Source of the DNA: Siphlonurus alternatus
Taxonomy: Eukaryota > Arthropoda > Insecta > Ephemeroptera > Siphlonuridae
Reading direction: 5' to 3'
NCBI GenBank assembly: GCA_949825025.1
Contig: OX463788.1
Location: 28,157,036 to 28,221,035, forward strand
Length of the DNA: 64,000 bases
A program made the translations under genes and the position numbers. How positions within the stretch are numbered: the first letter of the stretch is position 1; every line of letters starts with the position of its first letter. Positions 1 to 11,213 of the stretch are shown here, piece after piece. Below the pieces are notes generated by a model. That model did not search any database. It had not been told where the DNA came from and worked only from the letters and a program-made list of their open reading frames with translations.

Positions 1-101
1 GTGATACCAAAATTCTTTAATTTTAACTGTAACCTAGCATGAGAAATGTTGGCAAATACTTTCTACTAATCTAAGGTTATTGCATGGACGTGAGCACCAG
101 G
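1..101 (-). pseudogene. LINE reverse transcriptase, downstream piece
   Basis: Read on the minus strand, this piece carries HAITLD, then two in-frame stops, then a degraded stretch ending LKLKNFGI. It matches the part of non-LTR reverse transcriptase just after the GF.P.RSC block, where an ITLDWKKAFDTV-type motif is expected; the fragment at 50,689-51,337 has that motif intact. It continues the fragment at 421-720 across the palindrome at 104-418. It is dead because of the stops and is cut by the window edge. Confidence 0.75.
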
Positions 102-103
102 AT

Positions 104-418
104 AGAGTATTGACCTCAAAATGTTTTATTGCAGAAATGGATAGAGCGTGCAAAGTTATGCTACCCTGATTTTTTTCAGATTTTTTAGAGCCCGGGAACT
201 ATTTTTAAAAAATTATTTAATGTTCTTTTTGTGACGTCACGAGACGCCGCTCCTTAAGAAAAAGATAGGACTTGCCGCCGCATGACGTCACAAAAAGAAC
301 TTTCAATAATTTTTTAAAAATAGTTCCCGGGCTCTAAAAAATCTGAAAAAAATCAGGGTAGCATAACTTTGCACGCTCTATCCATTTCTGCAATAAAAAA
401 TTTTGAGGTCAATACTCT
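104..418. mobile_element. Palindromic element with AT duplication, inside a LINE
   Basis: This near-perfect inverted repeat begins AGAGTATTGACC and ends with its complement; an AT flanks each side (102-103, 419-420). Removing the element and one AT rejoins the LINE frame as NDNPGAHVHAITLD. Two TGACGTCA sites (232, 283) lie near the centre. Related sequence occurs at 10,359-10,693 and 55,277-55,591. A 2-bp AT duplication is, as I recall, described for the ISL2EU superfamily; assignment to it is inference because no transposase is present. Confidence 0.85.
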
Positions 419-420
419 AT

Positions 421-720
421 TGTCATTCAGTAATTTTTGCCAAGTATCAATTGTCTTTACCAGCATAGTCGTGCAAGACCTTCGAGGAACAAATCCATGC
501 TGATTGCTTGGAAATTGTTTAGTGCAGAATAAATGAAATAGTATCTCATCATTAATTATTCTCTCTATCACTTTAAAGACAACAGAAGTAACAGAGATAG
601 GTCGGTAATTACTTCCTATTTTTCTATCATCAGCTTTAAATACCAGTGTTATAAAAGCTTCCTTCCAATCCTTTGATAATTTTGACTAACTTTCACGGTA
701 ATAAGCAGTATTAGAGTTAG
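421..720 (-). pseudogene. LINE reverse transcriptase, N-terminal half of the domain
   Basis: The minus strand reads KLSKDWKEAF, NYRPISVTSVVFKVIERII and NQHGFVPRRSCTTMLVKTID. These are the N-terminal blocks of a non-LTR reverse transcriptase (RPIS, V.E.ii, Q.GF..RSC). The reading is open over most of its length but has a stop near 705 and no upstream endonuclease. With 1-101 it forms one broken LINE copy split by the AT palindrome. It closely resembles the LINE at 50,689-51,337 and is probably the same family. Confidence 0.85.
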
Positions 721-1107
721 AATTAAGTCCAAGGTAAACATTTTAAGAAAAAAAGGTGTTCTTGGCTGCACATTTATCTCAACTAGAGACCTTATACAGA
801 AGATGCATGTTTAACGTCCCTCTGTTTATTCAGCAGAGAAAAGATGGGCTTTCACTTCAAAAGATACTTTCTTCATACATCTTTCTTCGTGCACAAAGCA
901 CACTAAAAAAAAGTTAAGGGCTTTGCAGGTCTCGACCTGTTGCTCGCATTAAATTGGTAGGTCTGGTGTTTTTAAATGTACACATTTTTAGTAATCCATG
1001 AAGCAAGCAGGGAAAAAAAAATAATAATAATTAGTAAATAAATAAATTAGGTAAGGTAATTTAAAATTTTGAAACCAGCTCTCTCTGTTTTTTGGGGTAG
1101 GCCTTTA

Positions 1108-1151
<44 letters not shown>

Positions 1152-2294
1152 AAGTTTCCATTACAGATTTCAATACTTAGGGTCATACAGTTAAACAAGC
1201 CTTAGATTACGCCTGAGATCACAGACTAGACGTCGCCAAGGCGTAGTAATCTTAATTTTTTAAAAATGTCCCACAACAAGGTTATTTTAAACTATGGAAT
1301 TTTTTAAAAATATTACATGCTTCTATAATATGTATAACTATTGGAAAAAAGTATAAAAAAGTAAGTTTAATTTGATTTCAAAATCGCGTCGCCACCACTT
1401 CGACCACTTTGCACCTCTTCCAGACGAAAGCCTGGGGCCAGTGGGGCCGCACGGAGCCGCTGTTGTGACAACACGTCGACACCAAAAATGCTAAAAACTT
1501 GAAAAAAAGTGGTGAAATTAAAAAAAATAAGCACCCTTACGCATTTAAAAGTAACATTCTGGATTTATTATAGCTTCTGGAGGCGTATATAGACGTATAT
1601 TCCGATCTGTCTTTTATTTTAAAACGAACGCCTTTTTTCAGCTCAGCTGATCGGTTCAGTTCGATTCGGTTCGATTTAATTAATCGATTTCAAGCTCCTG
1701 TGACGCCACAATAACAAAAATCATGGCAGCGTGCCTTTTCTGTTCTGGTTTTAAAGTTCGCTAAATTAATGAACATTAAACCATGATGTCAGTACTAATA
1801 ATAGGTTAAAAGTATATTAGATACTTGGGATGGCCGCTAGGCAAGCGGATTGCCGCGCCCACGGCCGTGGCGTTCTCATAAACCGGCAAACTAAACTAGG
1901 GATGTGATGTTTTTTTCTAATCGAGCGCCTATCGTTAAAAAATGAAGGTCGTAACGCAAAACGGTACTATTTTCTATTCAAAATGTCTTCCATACGTAAA
2001 CTAAGGTTTGTGATACTGTATATGACCAAATTATGTCAAATGCCCCAAAATACCAAGGAACCAACAGTAAAAAGACTTGAATACTTAGTTTTATTACTAA
2101 GAAATAGAAGTTGCAATATTATATTATGTTTCTTTTTTATTTCAATAACTGCTCCCCATCATTGTTTTCTGTACAAACATGAATTTCAATCACTTATTAC
2201 CTCCTAAGCAAAGGCCCTGCTTATCTGTGAACATTACACCTTTGACTCCTGGAGACAGCATGCTGCAAAAAAATATATATATAATATATATATA
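721..2294. other. No gene seen; AT-rich spacer with poly(A) tract
   Basis: No coding signal or clear inverted repeat was found. A run of about 41 A lies at 1,109-1,149 and could be a retroelement tail, but no body was recognised beside it. A small GC-richer patch sits at 1,385-1,480. Confidence 0.5.
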
Positions 2295-3428
2295 CAGGGT
2301 GTTTACTTTGATTTGAACGTTTTAAAGTGATATAATTAAGGAATGTAGTTCGATGGTAATATAGACATGTCATACATCAAATTAAAGCTTATATTTTAAC
2401 ATTTTCAAAACTTGCATCATAAATTACATGTGCGGACTTGTCTGTTTTTGAGACGAAAAAGAATAAAAAATGAGCTGTTTTTTTGTTCAAATATCGGTGA
2501 TAACATGAAATTAAATGGCATTTTAATGTGACTGATCGCAATGTGGAAACTTGTCAGGATGAACGCCACATGCATCTTCAAATTTTGTCAATGAACCAGA
2601 AACATAAATGTAATGGTTAAAATTCGTAGAGAAACCACATTGTGGTAAAAAGCGTTACCCCTGGATGGGAGAAGTGCAATTTTTGTTTAAATGGTCACCC
2701 ATCCAACCACAAAACAGTCTTGTGTTGCTTTACTTTAGTGATCTAAGGAAAATTGACCAAACTCATTACCATTGAGCTCTATACAAGGCTAGAGGGATAA
2801 TGCCCTATACTTCTCAATGTTAAACTGTGCGCACGGTCCGGCGGGAGGAAGTGGGTGGGAGATTGCGCTTTCGTCACACATTCCAACGTATTCTCCTCAG
2901 AATTGCCAACTGCAGTGTAACTTTTAATATTTATTTTATAAGGAAACTTTCTTAGGTTGGTCAACCAGGCATTCGATAGCACCGACCACCACCCACTTTC
3001 CTCCCAGACGCCGTGCGCGCCTAAAACAGCTGATTAGCCCTCTAGCCTTGTATAGAGCTCAATGCTCATTACATATCACTCCCACACCAACCTTGCAATC
3101 CAGTGAAGCATTCAACAGTTAATTTCATGATGGTGGGAGTGATATGTAATGAGTTTGGTCAATTTTCCTTAGATCACTAAAGTAAAGCAACACAAGACTG
3201 TTTTGTGGTTGGATGGTAATTACCACCGATATTTGAACAAAAAAACGGCTCATTTTTGTTTCTTTTTCGTCTCAAAAAAAGAAAAGTCCGCACATGTAAT
3301 TTATGATGCAAGTTTTGAAAATGTTAAAATGTAAGCTTTAATTTGATGTATGACATGTCTATATATTACCATCGAACTTCATTCCTTAATTATCACTTTA
3401 AAACGTTCAAATCAAAGTAAACACCCTG
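2295..3428. mobile_element. 1.1-kb palindromic element, CAGGGTGTTTAC ends
   Basis: Long inverted repeat whose ends read CAGGGTGTTTACTTTGA and its complement; both sides are flanked by TATA in a TA-rich context, so the duplication length is uncertain (TA or TATA). The arms pair to about 2,770 and 3,120. The left arm was later interrupted by the hAT-like element at 2,770-3,064. No transposase is visible. Confidence 0.8.
2770..3064. mobile_element. hAT-like MITE, 8-bp TSD CTCATTAC
   Basis: A 295-bp element with terminal inverted repeat CATTGAGCTCTATACAAGG. It is bounded by CTCATTAC at 2,762-2,769 and 3,065-3,072. The host palindrome's other arm has the same CTCATTAC once (3,147-3,154, opposite strand), which is the unoccupied state. 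An 8-bp duplication is the hAT hallmark. The interior is short and non-coding. Confidence 0.88.
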
Positions 3429-4121
3429 TATATACATACATACAATTATATTAATTATGTATACACGGTATAGACTTAGGAACAACACAGATACAATAAC
3501 AAACACATAGGCAAAAGTAAAAAGATAATATTATAATATATATTCAACAAAATTCATATGACATTGAAATTGTATGGCCTACCTATTATTGTCGGACCTC
3601 AATAAATTGTATTCCATAATAGCAATATTCTCTCACCATGGCCCTACTAGACAAACGTGTATTTACACCCATCCTATCACACCTTACGTTATAAAAAAGG
3701 CACTAGTTTCTAATTTTTTACTCCATCCAAATTACAAAAGAAAAATACAGGTAAAAAGTATGCGGATAACCAGCAAAGCACCAAAGCCACTATTTTCACT
3801 AATGTGGCTGATACTCTCAACTATAATTAAAATTAACAGCTATTTTAGGTTGTGTTATTTCTACGTAATTATTAGGATATATTTTAAGAAACAAACTGCT
3901 TCAAAGAATTTTGATCATATTGTTGTAATATTGGAATTTTTTTGAAAATAAAATTGGATATTATTTTGTTGATTAGGTAGCAACTTAAAAATAGATGGAG
4001 AAAAAGGTGATAACATTGGAAATATGCAGGAAAAAAATTTATGAATTCTTACATTTCGTCCATGGTTTTGTCCAGTCCACATTCCATGATGCTGCTCTGA
4101 ACTGTATAAAGGAAAAACATG
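3429..4121. other. AT-rich spacer, no supported gene
   Basis: Contains a 123-codon open frame at 3,574-3,945 that matches nothing I recognise and has the composition of chance AT-rich reading. No inverted repeat or RNA gene was seen. Confidence 0.4.
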
Positions 4122-4494
4122 TTAAGGTAGAGATAATATGGATCAGCTGGCCCAATGCTAAAAAAATCCCATTCATAAAAATTATGAAAAAAATTTAAAA
4201 TGTTCTCCTTAACATACCTTATCAGTAGGTAAAATATCAGGTATACAAAAACGAGCTAGTTTTTGAGTTATTAATTTTTAAAGTTGACTAATTTAACATG
4301 GAAGTTCCGTTTCTCCATGTTAAATTAGTCAACTTTAAAAATTAATAACTCAAAAACTAGCTCGTTTTTGTATACCTGATATTTTACCTACTGATAAGGT
4401 ATGTTAAGGAGAACATTATAAATTTTTTTCATAATTTTTATGAATGGGATTTTTTTAGCATTGGGCCAGCTGATCCATATTATCTCTGCCTTAA
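4122..4494. mobile_element. TTAA-flanked palindrome, GGTAGAGATAA ends
   Basis: Inverted repeat of 373 bp starting TTAAGGTAGAGATAA and ending with the complement plus TTAA. The inner part (TGTTCTCCTTAACA, GGTATACAAAAACGAGC, TTTTTGAGTTATTAA) is shared with elements at 5,652, 39,757, 59,581 and 61,173, which differ at their ends. TTAA duplication points to piggyBac or Kolobok; which one cannot be decided without a transposase. Confidence 0.85.
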
Positions 4495-4525
4495 TACATA
4501 AATTGCTGAGTGCCAGCAAAGATAT

Positions 4526-4807
4526 GAGTGCGTTTGAATTCACGGGCCAGCCCGGGCTGGCCTGGGCTGAAGCGTTTTTTGTCGTCAAGTGGGGCCAGCC
4601 CGGCGGCCATTTTTCCTCCTCTCATAACGTCACTTCCTGGCTGGCCCAGGCTGACGCGGGCGGACTCTACAGTGCGCCTGAGACCTGGCGGACAGACTGG
4701 GAACTAATTATGACGAAATTATGACGTTTCATACCAGGCGACCAAGGTCACCGCCATTTTACCCAGCCCGGGCCAGCCCGGGCTGGCCCGTGAATTCAAA
4801 CGCACTC
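4526..4807. mobile_element. GC-rich palindromic MITE, GAGTGCGTTTGAATTC ends
   Basis: Inverted repeat with ends GAGTGCGTTTGAATTCACGG and arms rich in GGGCCAGCCCGGGCTGG, far more GC-rich than its surroundings. It is flanked by TAT on each side, so a 3-bp duplication is possible (Harbinger-like), but the AT-rich flank makes this weak. Confidence 0.75.
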
Positions 4808-5083
4808 TATATAGTTAATTAAAGTAGAGTGAGTGACTTGAAAATTATTGAGATTATGCGTGTAAAATACGTAATTGCCTTTAAACAAAATTATCACGTA
4901 CAATATTTTGTATAATTTTAAGTTTTATTACTTTCAATCTGCTTTTAATTAGGTTTTTAATTGTTGGCAATTTGGCAACGCTGCGATTGCGCTTTATCAT
5001 TTTTGGCGGCAATTCTCAAATTTTTCACCTGCAATTACGCTGTACGCGTGTGGCGTCGTGAAAGCGTGTTTGTTGCTTTTACG

Positions 5084-5575
5084 ATGGGAAAACGCATTTT
5101 GAAAGGTCAACCCTTTCCGACCTCTATCAGGGCACCAAAAATAAATAATCAGTATGTAAAGAAAAAGTTTTATAATCAAAGAAGAGGATTGAAACTAGGT
5201 CCAATAAAAAATAAAAGTTATCAAAAAAATGCAACAGTAAAAGCTGCGCAGCAACTAGGAGGATAGTTGAAATTGACTATCTATCACCTCAATTATATTG
5301 CACTTCCTGCAAAGGAGACCTCAAATTACATAATATTACTTCTGAAGTGATGAGAGGACTGGCTTCCATTTTAACAATACTTTGTCATAATTGTGGAAGC
5401 AAAAGAAGAGTTAAAACCTGCAAACAGTCCACTGTAAATACTCAATTGTATTCTGTCAACCTTAAAGCCTCTGTGGGTAAGAATTAATGATTTTTTTTTT
5501 AAGTGTATATCTATTGGTTTTTTTATCTTCTTTTACAAGGGATGCTGGATGCAGGAATTGGGAGCACCCACGTAC
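5084..5575 (+). pseudogene. Start of a Mutator-like transposase-domain protein, frameshifted and truncated
   Basis: The frame opens at the ATG at 5,084 (MGKRILKGQPFP, then a Lys/Arg-rich stretch) and reaches a stop at 5,264. A second frame, open from just upstream, gives RRIVEIDYLSPQLYCTSCKG and, further on, RGLASILTILCHNCGSKRR, ending NLKASV at 5,476. A GTAAG donor (5,477) and an ACAAG acceptor define a 63-bp intron; exon 2 from 5,540 reads GMLDAGIGSTHV. The paired CxxC motifs, GLASIL.I.C..C and the GM.DAGIG.THV block are typical of the Mutator-like domain found in many invertebrate proteins (PF20700 as I recall). A shift of frame is needed near 5,255-5,266. After 5,575 the sequence becomes GTAC-rich repeat, so the gene is cut. 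The domain name is from memory; the motifs and splice sites are seen. Confidence 0.72.
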
Positions 5576-5640
5576 TGGGTACGTGTACGTGGGTACACGT
5601 ACGTATTTTACTGGTATACGTATACAGTACCAAAGTACTG
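5576..5640. repeat. GTAC/TACGT-rich low-complexity block
   Basis: Runs of TACGTG, GGTACACGTACGT and GTATACGTATAC follow directly on the last recognisable codons of the Mutator-domain fragment. The block probably marks where that coding sequence was broken. Confidence 0.6.
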
Positions 5641-5651
5641 TAGAAATGCTT

Positions 5652-5842
5652 TTAAGGGTAAGGTAACGCCACCAATGTTAAAAAAAATCCCTCTCACAAA
5701 AATTCTGAAAAAAATTTAAAATGTTCTCCTCTACACCCCAAATCAGTAGCTAAAATATCAGGTATACAAATTCGATCTAGTTTTTGAGTTAAGAATTTTT
5801 AAAGTTGACTAATTTAACATGAAAGTTTCATTTCTCCATCTC
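5652..5842. mobile_element. Half copy of the TTAAGGGTAAGG palindrome
   Basis: Starts TTAAGGGTAAGGTAACGCC like the full elements at 39,757 and 61,173 and runs to TTTCTCCAT, which is the centre of those palindromes; the second arm is absent. Truncation at the hairpin centre is typical of palindrome deletion. Confidence 0.85.
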
Positions 5843-6007
5843 CATCATACGCTGTTTCATGTTTTGTGTAAGATGAATTTACCTACTTACAGAAATCTAA
5901 AGAATGCAGTCGAAGAAATGAACTAGTCGAAAAAGTAGTGAAGTATATGTTCATATGTGTACTATGCATAAATAAAAACACAAATAAAAACTAGCTCGAG
6001 CTAGTTT

Positions 6008-6047
6008 ATTATACGAATAGAGTATGATCATACTCTATTCGTATAAT
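6008..6047. repeat. Perfect 40-bp palindrome
   Basis: Twenty bases on each side of the GATC centre (6,026-6,029) pair without mismatch or spacer; the half-site reads ATTATACGAATAGAGTATGA. It sits just after a CTAGCTCGAGCTAG palindrome. It may be the remnant of a collapsed foldback element; function unknown. Confidence 0.8.
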
Positions 6048-6119
6048 TCGTAAATATCATACAGTGTTTACTGTGTCCGCTGTTGTAGTTGTATCATTCA
6101 TCATTGTAACTGTACATTC

Positions 6120-6300
6120 AACGATTCAGCCCAGCTGCCCAGAGATAATACCAAGGATTTTGTATGTATGGATAGGCGATGGTACTGCCGTCGGTGAGGC
6201 ACAGTCGTGAGGAGGAAGTGGGTGGCGGTTACAACAGTATCCAATGGGATGTTCGCCATCTTAGGTTGGGGAACTTTCATAGGCTCTGTCCCAATACTCA
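6120..6300. repeat. Dispersed repeat with GTATGTATGGATAGGC core
   Basis: Shares CAAGGATTTTGTATGTATGGATAGG and the GAGGAAGTGGGTGG / CGCCATCTTA blocks with sequences at 15,400-15,520, 33,955-34,060 and 37,330-37,500. The copies are mosaic and in both orientations. A short Pol II promoter-like motif (CGCCATCTTA) recurs in them. Family unknown. Confidence 0.6.
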
Positions 6301-6663
6301 TTTACTACCCTTCCCTACCCTTCCCTACTCTACCCTACACTTTCTTCAAGAAGGGCCCTTTTGTGTTTTTTTGGTATTGGGAACGACACTTTTCGTTCCC
6401 TTTATTCCTACAAATTCGCCACCTGGTGGTAGTTTTTTTAAATTAAAAAAAGGTGAAAAACACTTTTCAAATAAAAGAGGGAAAATATGAAGTAAATTTT
6501 AATTTAATTGTATTAACCCATTATATATAGGGACTGAATTAATTTTTTGTTTCAAATTTTTGTTTTTTTTGTTATAAACTGAAAGTATAATGTCTATAAA
6601 CAAGAAAAATCACAATTTTAATTTTTTTGAAATTTAATTGCTCTTTTAATTGGCAATTTAAGT

Positions 6664-8605
6664 GCGATGCCATATACGGCATCAGGACATAATGTTGTCA
6701 ATTTGTGCTTTTTGCTTATTTGAGACTTAAATCTCTTTCAGTGCTTGAATATTTTTATTTTTGGGTCTCTATTATATAGGCCATTCTGTTTCATGCCCTC
6801 CCAAAATTCAGAGGGTCCCAAGTGGGCCCAAATGGTAAGGGGCCCACTATATATACAGTTTCAGTACTAAAAATATAGCACAGTGATAAAAATTGCACTG
6901 GCCATTATTATCAGTTCCTGGAAGTGAAATACGTTGTAGTATATAATTTCAAACTTTTTTAAGGGACCTGAAACAGGCCCAAATAAGGGTCCCAAGGCTC
7001 CCAGAGCATCATTTAGATTTCTGTCATTTCTATTTTTTGTATTTGAAAATAAAAATGACTTGTAGAATTAGTATTACAAGGTATATCCTTACAAAATGGG
7101 GTACGTGAGGGTCTTCAATTTGGGCCCCATGAGACCCTAGCTAGCCCCTGTTTTGTTTAACTTTTTTGTTGTTTGGCATGAAGATGTTTTCTATTTTCTA
7201 TTTCTGTAGTTTCTATTTTTTGTGGCGTGTTCAGACGCGGATCCAGAAAAAAAATTCGGTGTGGGGGGGGGGGGGGGGTTGCCTCCATAAGGTCAATGTT
7301 AAAGAAAAATTGGAGTGGAGGAATTGCCTAAATTGCCTATGTTAAATCCAAAATTTCGGGGGGAGGGGGGGGGGGGGCTCCGCGCCTGGGCGTGTTTATT
7401 TTATTAATTCACAACTCATATGTTCAGCGTGTGGCCCAATGCATTGACTATTATAGTTTTCGTTACATCACAGAAGTCAAGCTACGCCAACCGTAGTTTG
7501 TACTTGTTTGGTGACCGTTTCATATAACAATTACACTGATGAGGTAAATTTATCTCGCTTTTCACATAGTGTAGAGATGCATTTGTGTGTGGTTCCCAAT
7601 TTTAGACATCGTTTTGGTCAATTTATAAAAAGTAGAAGTGTCCGTCCTGATGTTTTCCACAGTTACCCCAGTCTCACCTCAGCAAATTCTGGTGCACGTA
7701 ACAGGCTATGGCCACCAACCATTTTCGTACATTATCTCTTATCATAACCCTGCCGCGAACTGTAGAAAAAAAAAAGACTGAAGCTACAAATAATATGTGT
7801 ATTATTTCAATTTCCATATTTTTATATAAAACAAAAATTGCTAGCTTCAGGTTACAGACAGCATACATATATGTTAGTAGAGCAATTTCAATGACGACTG
7901 CATTAGAAAATGCCAAACAACAACAAAGTTGAGCAAGACAGGGGCGAGGGCTCATGGGACCCGGGGCTCCAATTGAGATCCCTCACGTACCCCATTTTGC
8001 TAGGATGTATTTTGTAATACAGGCTCGGACTGACCATAAGACTGGGTCAGGGATCCCTAACTGACCCTTCACATTTTTAACACAGGAGGATAGGAAAAGT
8101 GGCTTCAGACCCCCTGAAAAGTGGCCCCTGCTGCCTGTAATGCCCATATGGCCATGACTGGCCTGCAGCTTCCCAGTCCGAGCCTGTTGTAATATTAGTT
8201 CTAACAAGTCATTTTTATTTTCAAATACAAAAAATAGGAATGACAGGAAGCTAAATGATGCTCTGGGACCCTTGGGACCCTTATTTGGGCCTGTTTCAGG
8301 TCCCTTGATATACTTTGAAATTATATACAACAACGTATTCTGCTTTCAGGTAACTTGAAATGATAACCATTGCCATTTTTATTACTGTACTATATTTATA
8401 TTACTGATGCTGTAGTGGGCCCCTTACCATTGGGGCCCACTTGAGACCCTCGAAATTTTTGTTTCGGTATGAAACAAAAGATATTCCATATGAAAAAGAG
8501 ACCCGAAAAAAATATTTACCCACAGAAAGAGATTGTAAGTGTCAAAGTAGCAGAAAAGCATAAAGTGACTACATTATGTCCTAGCGATGCCCTACGGCAT
8601 CACCT
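6664..8605. mobile_element. ~1.9-kb palindromic element rich in GGGCCC motifs
   Basis: The arm 6,664-7,195 (GCGATGCC, AGGACATAATGTTGTC, GGGCCCAC, CAAATAAGGGTCCC, ATTTGAAAATAAAAATGACTTG) recurs inverted at 7,900-8,605. The unpaired centre of about 700 bp holds the hAT-like MITE at 7,232. True ends may lie further out, since each arm fades near a GATGCC...GGCATC palindrome. No transposase seen. Confidence 0.78.
7232..7388. mobile_element. G-rich hAT-like MITE, 8-bp TSD GGCGTGTT
   Basis: Ends CAGACGCGGATCCAG and GCTCCGCGCCTG, with long G runs inside. GGCGTGTT is duplicated at 7,224-7,231 and 7,389-7,396. Same family as 11,569-11,736 and 38,236-38,443. Confidence 0.88.
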
Positions 8606-8940
8606 TTACTTTATATGGAATTTCACCAAGAATATTAATTTTGAAAAAAAAATTAATTTTGCATTTTGAAGCATAGTATGTAGGGAGCATTTTAATGTAT
8701 GATTGAAAATTTTAGCATTACCTCTAAAAAAGTTATTAAGGTATATTCAAAATAACTTTTTGCAGAAGTCGTACAAATTATGTACCCTCTAACTTTGCTT
8801 TACCCTGTGAGGGTCAAAAAAAGTTTTTTTCAGCAAAATTAACATTTCACTACCTCTATAGTGTCAATGCAAATCATTTTTGACTATTTTTATCAATGTT
8901 ACATTGTAACTTAATTTTAACTAAAATTATTATTTTTTAA

Positions 8941-9333
8941 TTAAGGTAGAGATAACGTCGAACAGCTGTTTGACGTAATCCCCTTTGATTAACATGTAAA
9001 CCTTGGCAAATTGACAAAAATTCTGAAATTGTTTTGAGGGGCAGATATTAGTGCCTAAAAGCCATAGAAAAAGTTCCAAAAACATTTAACGAGCCGATTT
9101 TTTTAAATTAATTTTTTAGTTTGGCTCTCCATGGGAAAGCCCTATGCTGAAAATTAAAAAAATTAATTAAAAAAAATCGGCTCGTTAAATCGTTTTGAAA
9201 TTTTTTCTATGGCTTTTAGGCACTAATATCTGCCTCTCAAAAAAATTTCAGAATTTTTGTCAATTTGCTAAGGTTTACATGTTAATCAAAGGGCGTTACG
9301 TCGATCAGCTGTTCGGCGTTATCTCTACCTTAA
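8941..9333. mobile_element. TTAA-flanked palindrome, GGTAGAGATAACG ends
   Basis: Inverted repeat TTAAGGTAGAGATAACGTCG ... complement, 393 bp. The arms carry AACAGCTGTT-type E-box palindromes and CCTAAAAGCCATAGAAAAA. A diverged relative is at 58,661-59,092 in MRPS35 intron 4. Confidence 0.85.
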
Positions 9334-9837
9334 ATATAATTATAATTTTTACTCAATTTATAAAAATTTGCGGTAATATTTATTATAGGCACTTGCATAT
9401 TAAATTGTTTAAATTCTGATCAGTTTCCATATAACTTTCATAAAATGTCTTCTAGATTCGAGCTATATATCAATAATTATTATAAAGTATGAAAAAATAA
9501 TAAAGTTATATAATATACGTTTTGCAACACGTCCGCATCCATATGGCACTTCTGAATCCTGTGATGGTAATATATTGCCGCATGGTATATAATTAATAAT
9601 ATTACAGCATATAATATGATATTCGATCACTCTACTACATGAACTAAAAATATACTTTTAAATTATATATACTATCGATCGAACTATATTTTACAAAATT
9701 GCCCTTGTCATAATCATAATTGTTTTCGGAACCATATATCATATGATCCCACGAACAATTAATATGATTACAGAGATTATACCAAAAAAAAAATGTTATT
9801 GAGGATTTATTTTTCTTCATACAATATCTATATTATC
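9334..9837. other. AT-rich spacer, nothing recognised
   Basis: No open frame with recognisable content and no clear inverted repeat. Confidence 0.4.
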
Positions 9838-9838
9838 A

Positions 9839-10026
9839 GGCGCGGATCCAAGGTGGGGGGGGGGGGGCGATGGGGGCAATCGCCCCCTCCCCAAATGTCC
9901 CAAAATACATTGAATGTGTTATATACTAAAACTCCCAAAGATCGCCCCCCGCGGCCTACTCCAAATTTTAACAATGCGGGATATGGCCCCTTCCAGAACC
10001 GCAAGCTGCATGGATTCCCGCCCCTG
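9839..10026. mobile_element. Diverged G-rich hAT-like MITE
   Basis: The left end AGGCGCGGATCCA plus a G run and the right end TGGATTCCCGCCCCTG match the CAGGCGCGGATCCAG family, but no 8-bp duplication can be read. The inner part (CAAAATACATTGAATGTGTT) resembles that of 38,236-38,443. Confidence 0.6.
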
Positions 10027-10118
10027 CAGTCCATGATCGAGAGCCTGCATGAAGTGCATGACAATCAAACGGGTTTAAAGCCCTCTATCTATAAAGATTA
10101 TAATATTCACTATACTTA

Positions 10119-10175
10119 ATCGTTATATATATATATATATAACGATTATATATATATATATATATATATATGATG
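10119..10175. repeat. TA dinucleotide tract
   Basis: Two TA runs separated by AACGAT; the first is itself bounded by CGTTA and TAACG and is palindromic. Confidence 0.9.
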
Positions 10176-10358
10176 TATATATAATGGTCCGCGCCGACTC
10201 ATGTGGCTTTTAAAGCTTATTTATTTTCTTTCACCCATGTCAACTTATACATAAATAAATATTTTTATTATACAGCATAATTAAAAGAATAATAAAACAA
10301 CAATCAAAAGAAAGTAAAAATAAAAATTGACGACATTGATAACATACAAGGCCTTAAT

Positions 10359-10693
10359 GAGATATTAGAATGTGAAAATTTTAGTGGCTTAATCGAAAGA
10401 AGGGGTAAAAATATGGTACTGTGAATTTTTTCAGATTTTTCTGAGGTTGGGAACTATTTTTTAAAAAAAATATTGAAAGTCTATTTTATGACGTCACGGG
10501 CGGCACTGGCCCTATCCTTTTTCTTAGGGAGTGCCGCCCGTGACGTCATCAAAATAAACTATCAATCATTTTTTAAAAACAGTTCCCGGTCTCAGAAAAA
10601 TCTGAAAAAATTCACAGTACCTGCATATATTATATTTATCCCCCTTCTTTTGATTAAGTCACTAAAATTTTCACATTCTATATATAATATCTC
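10359..10693. mobile_element. Palindromic element, GAGATATTAG ends, CRE-bearing
   Basis: Inverted repeat of 335 bp flanked by AT on both sides. The inner part (TTTTTTCAGATTTTTCTGAGG, GGGAACTATTTTTTAAAA) is homologous to 104-418. It carries two TGACGTCA sites (10,489 and 10,541). Confidence 0.8.
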
Positions 10694-11042
10694 ATTGTTA
10701 GAGCTCAATGGCTTATAATTATTAAAATAGAACAAATGGCCGCTATATCCTTCTATATACTTAACTATAGCTCTATATATATTATATATATAATTAATAT
10801 ATAGCTATATAATATTTGGAAAAACCTATAACATACTTTTTAGTAATATAGTCAAAAAACTCCGAACACCTTCCGAATTAAACCCAAAAACTTGAACGTT
10901 TCACCATGGCTCTCATTGAGAACGAGCTAGGTTATTATATATTCTTGCAGCCATGCGGCCTTAACTGCAATAATTCTCTCATCACGGCATTTGCCTAGCT
11001 GTGACTGAGGGAAACGTGACATCCTCTGATTATCAACCAGCA

Positions 11043-11213
11043 AGCGCGGATCCAGTAAAAATTTCGGGGAGGGGGGGGGGGAGCCTCCTGTTGTTAAAAA
11101 AATGGAGTGGGGGAAACGCCTCTAGACTCTATATTGCCCATGTTAAATCCAAAATTTCAGGGGGGTGGGGGTGGGGGACTGCAGCTGCTCCCCTGGATAT
11201 TATACGCGCCTGC
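11043..11213. mobile_element. Diverged G-rich hAT-like MITE
   Basis: Begins AAGCGCGGATCCAG and ends in ACGCGCCTG, with G runs and the internal CCATGTTAAATCCAAAATTTC stretch shared with 7,232 and 11,569. The terminal repeat is decayed and no duplication is legible. Confidence 0.65.

Noticed and set aside
3574..3945. 123-codon open frame
   Set aside because: Composition is that of chance reading in AT-rich DNA; no motif, no splice or promoter support.
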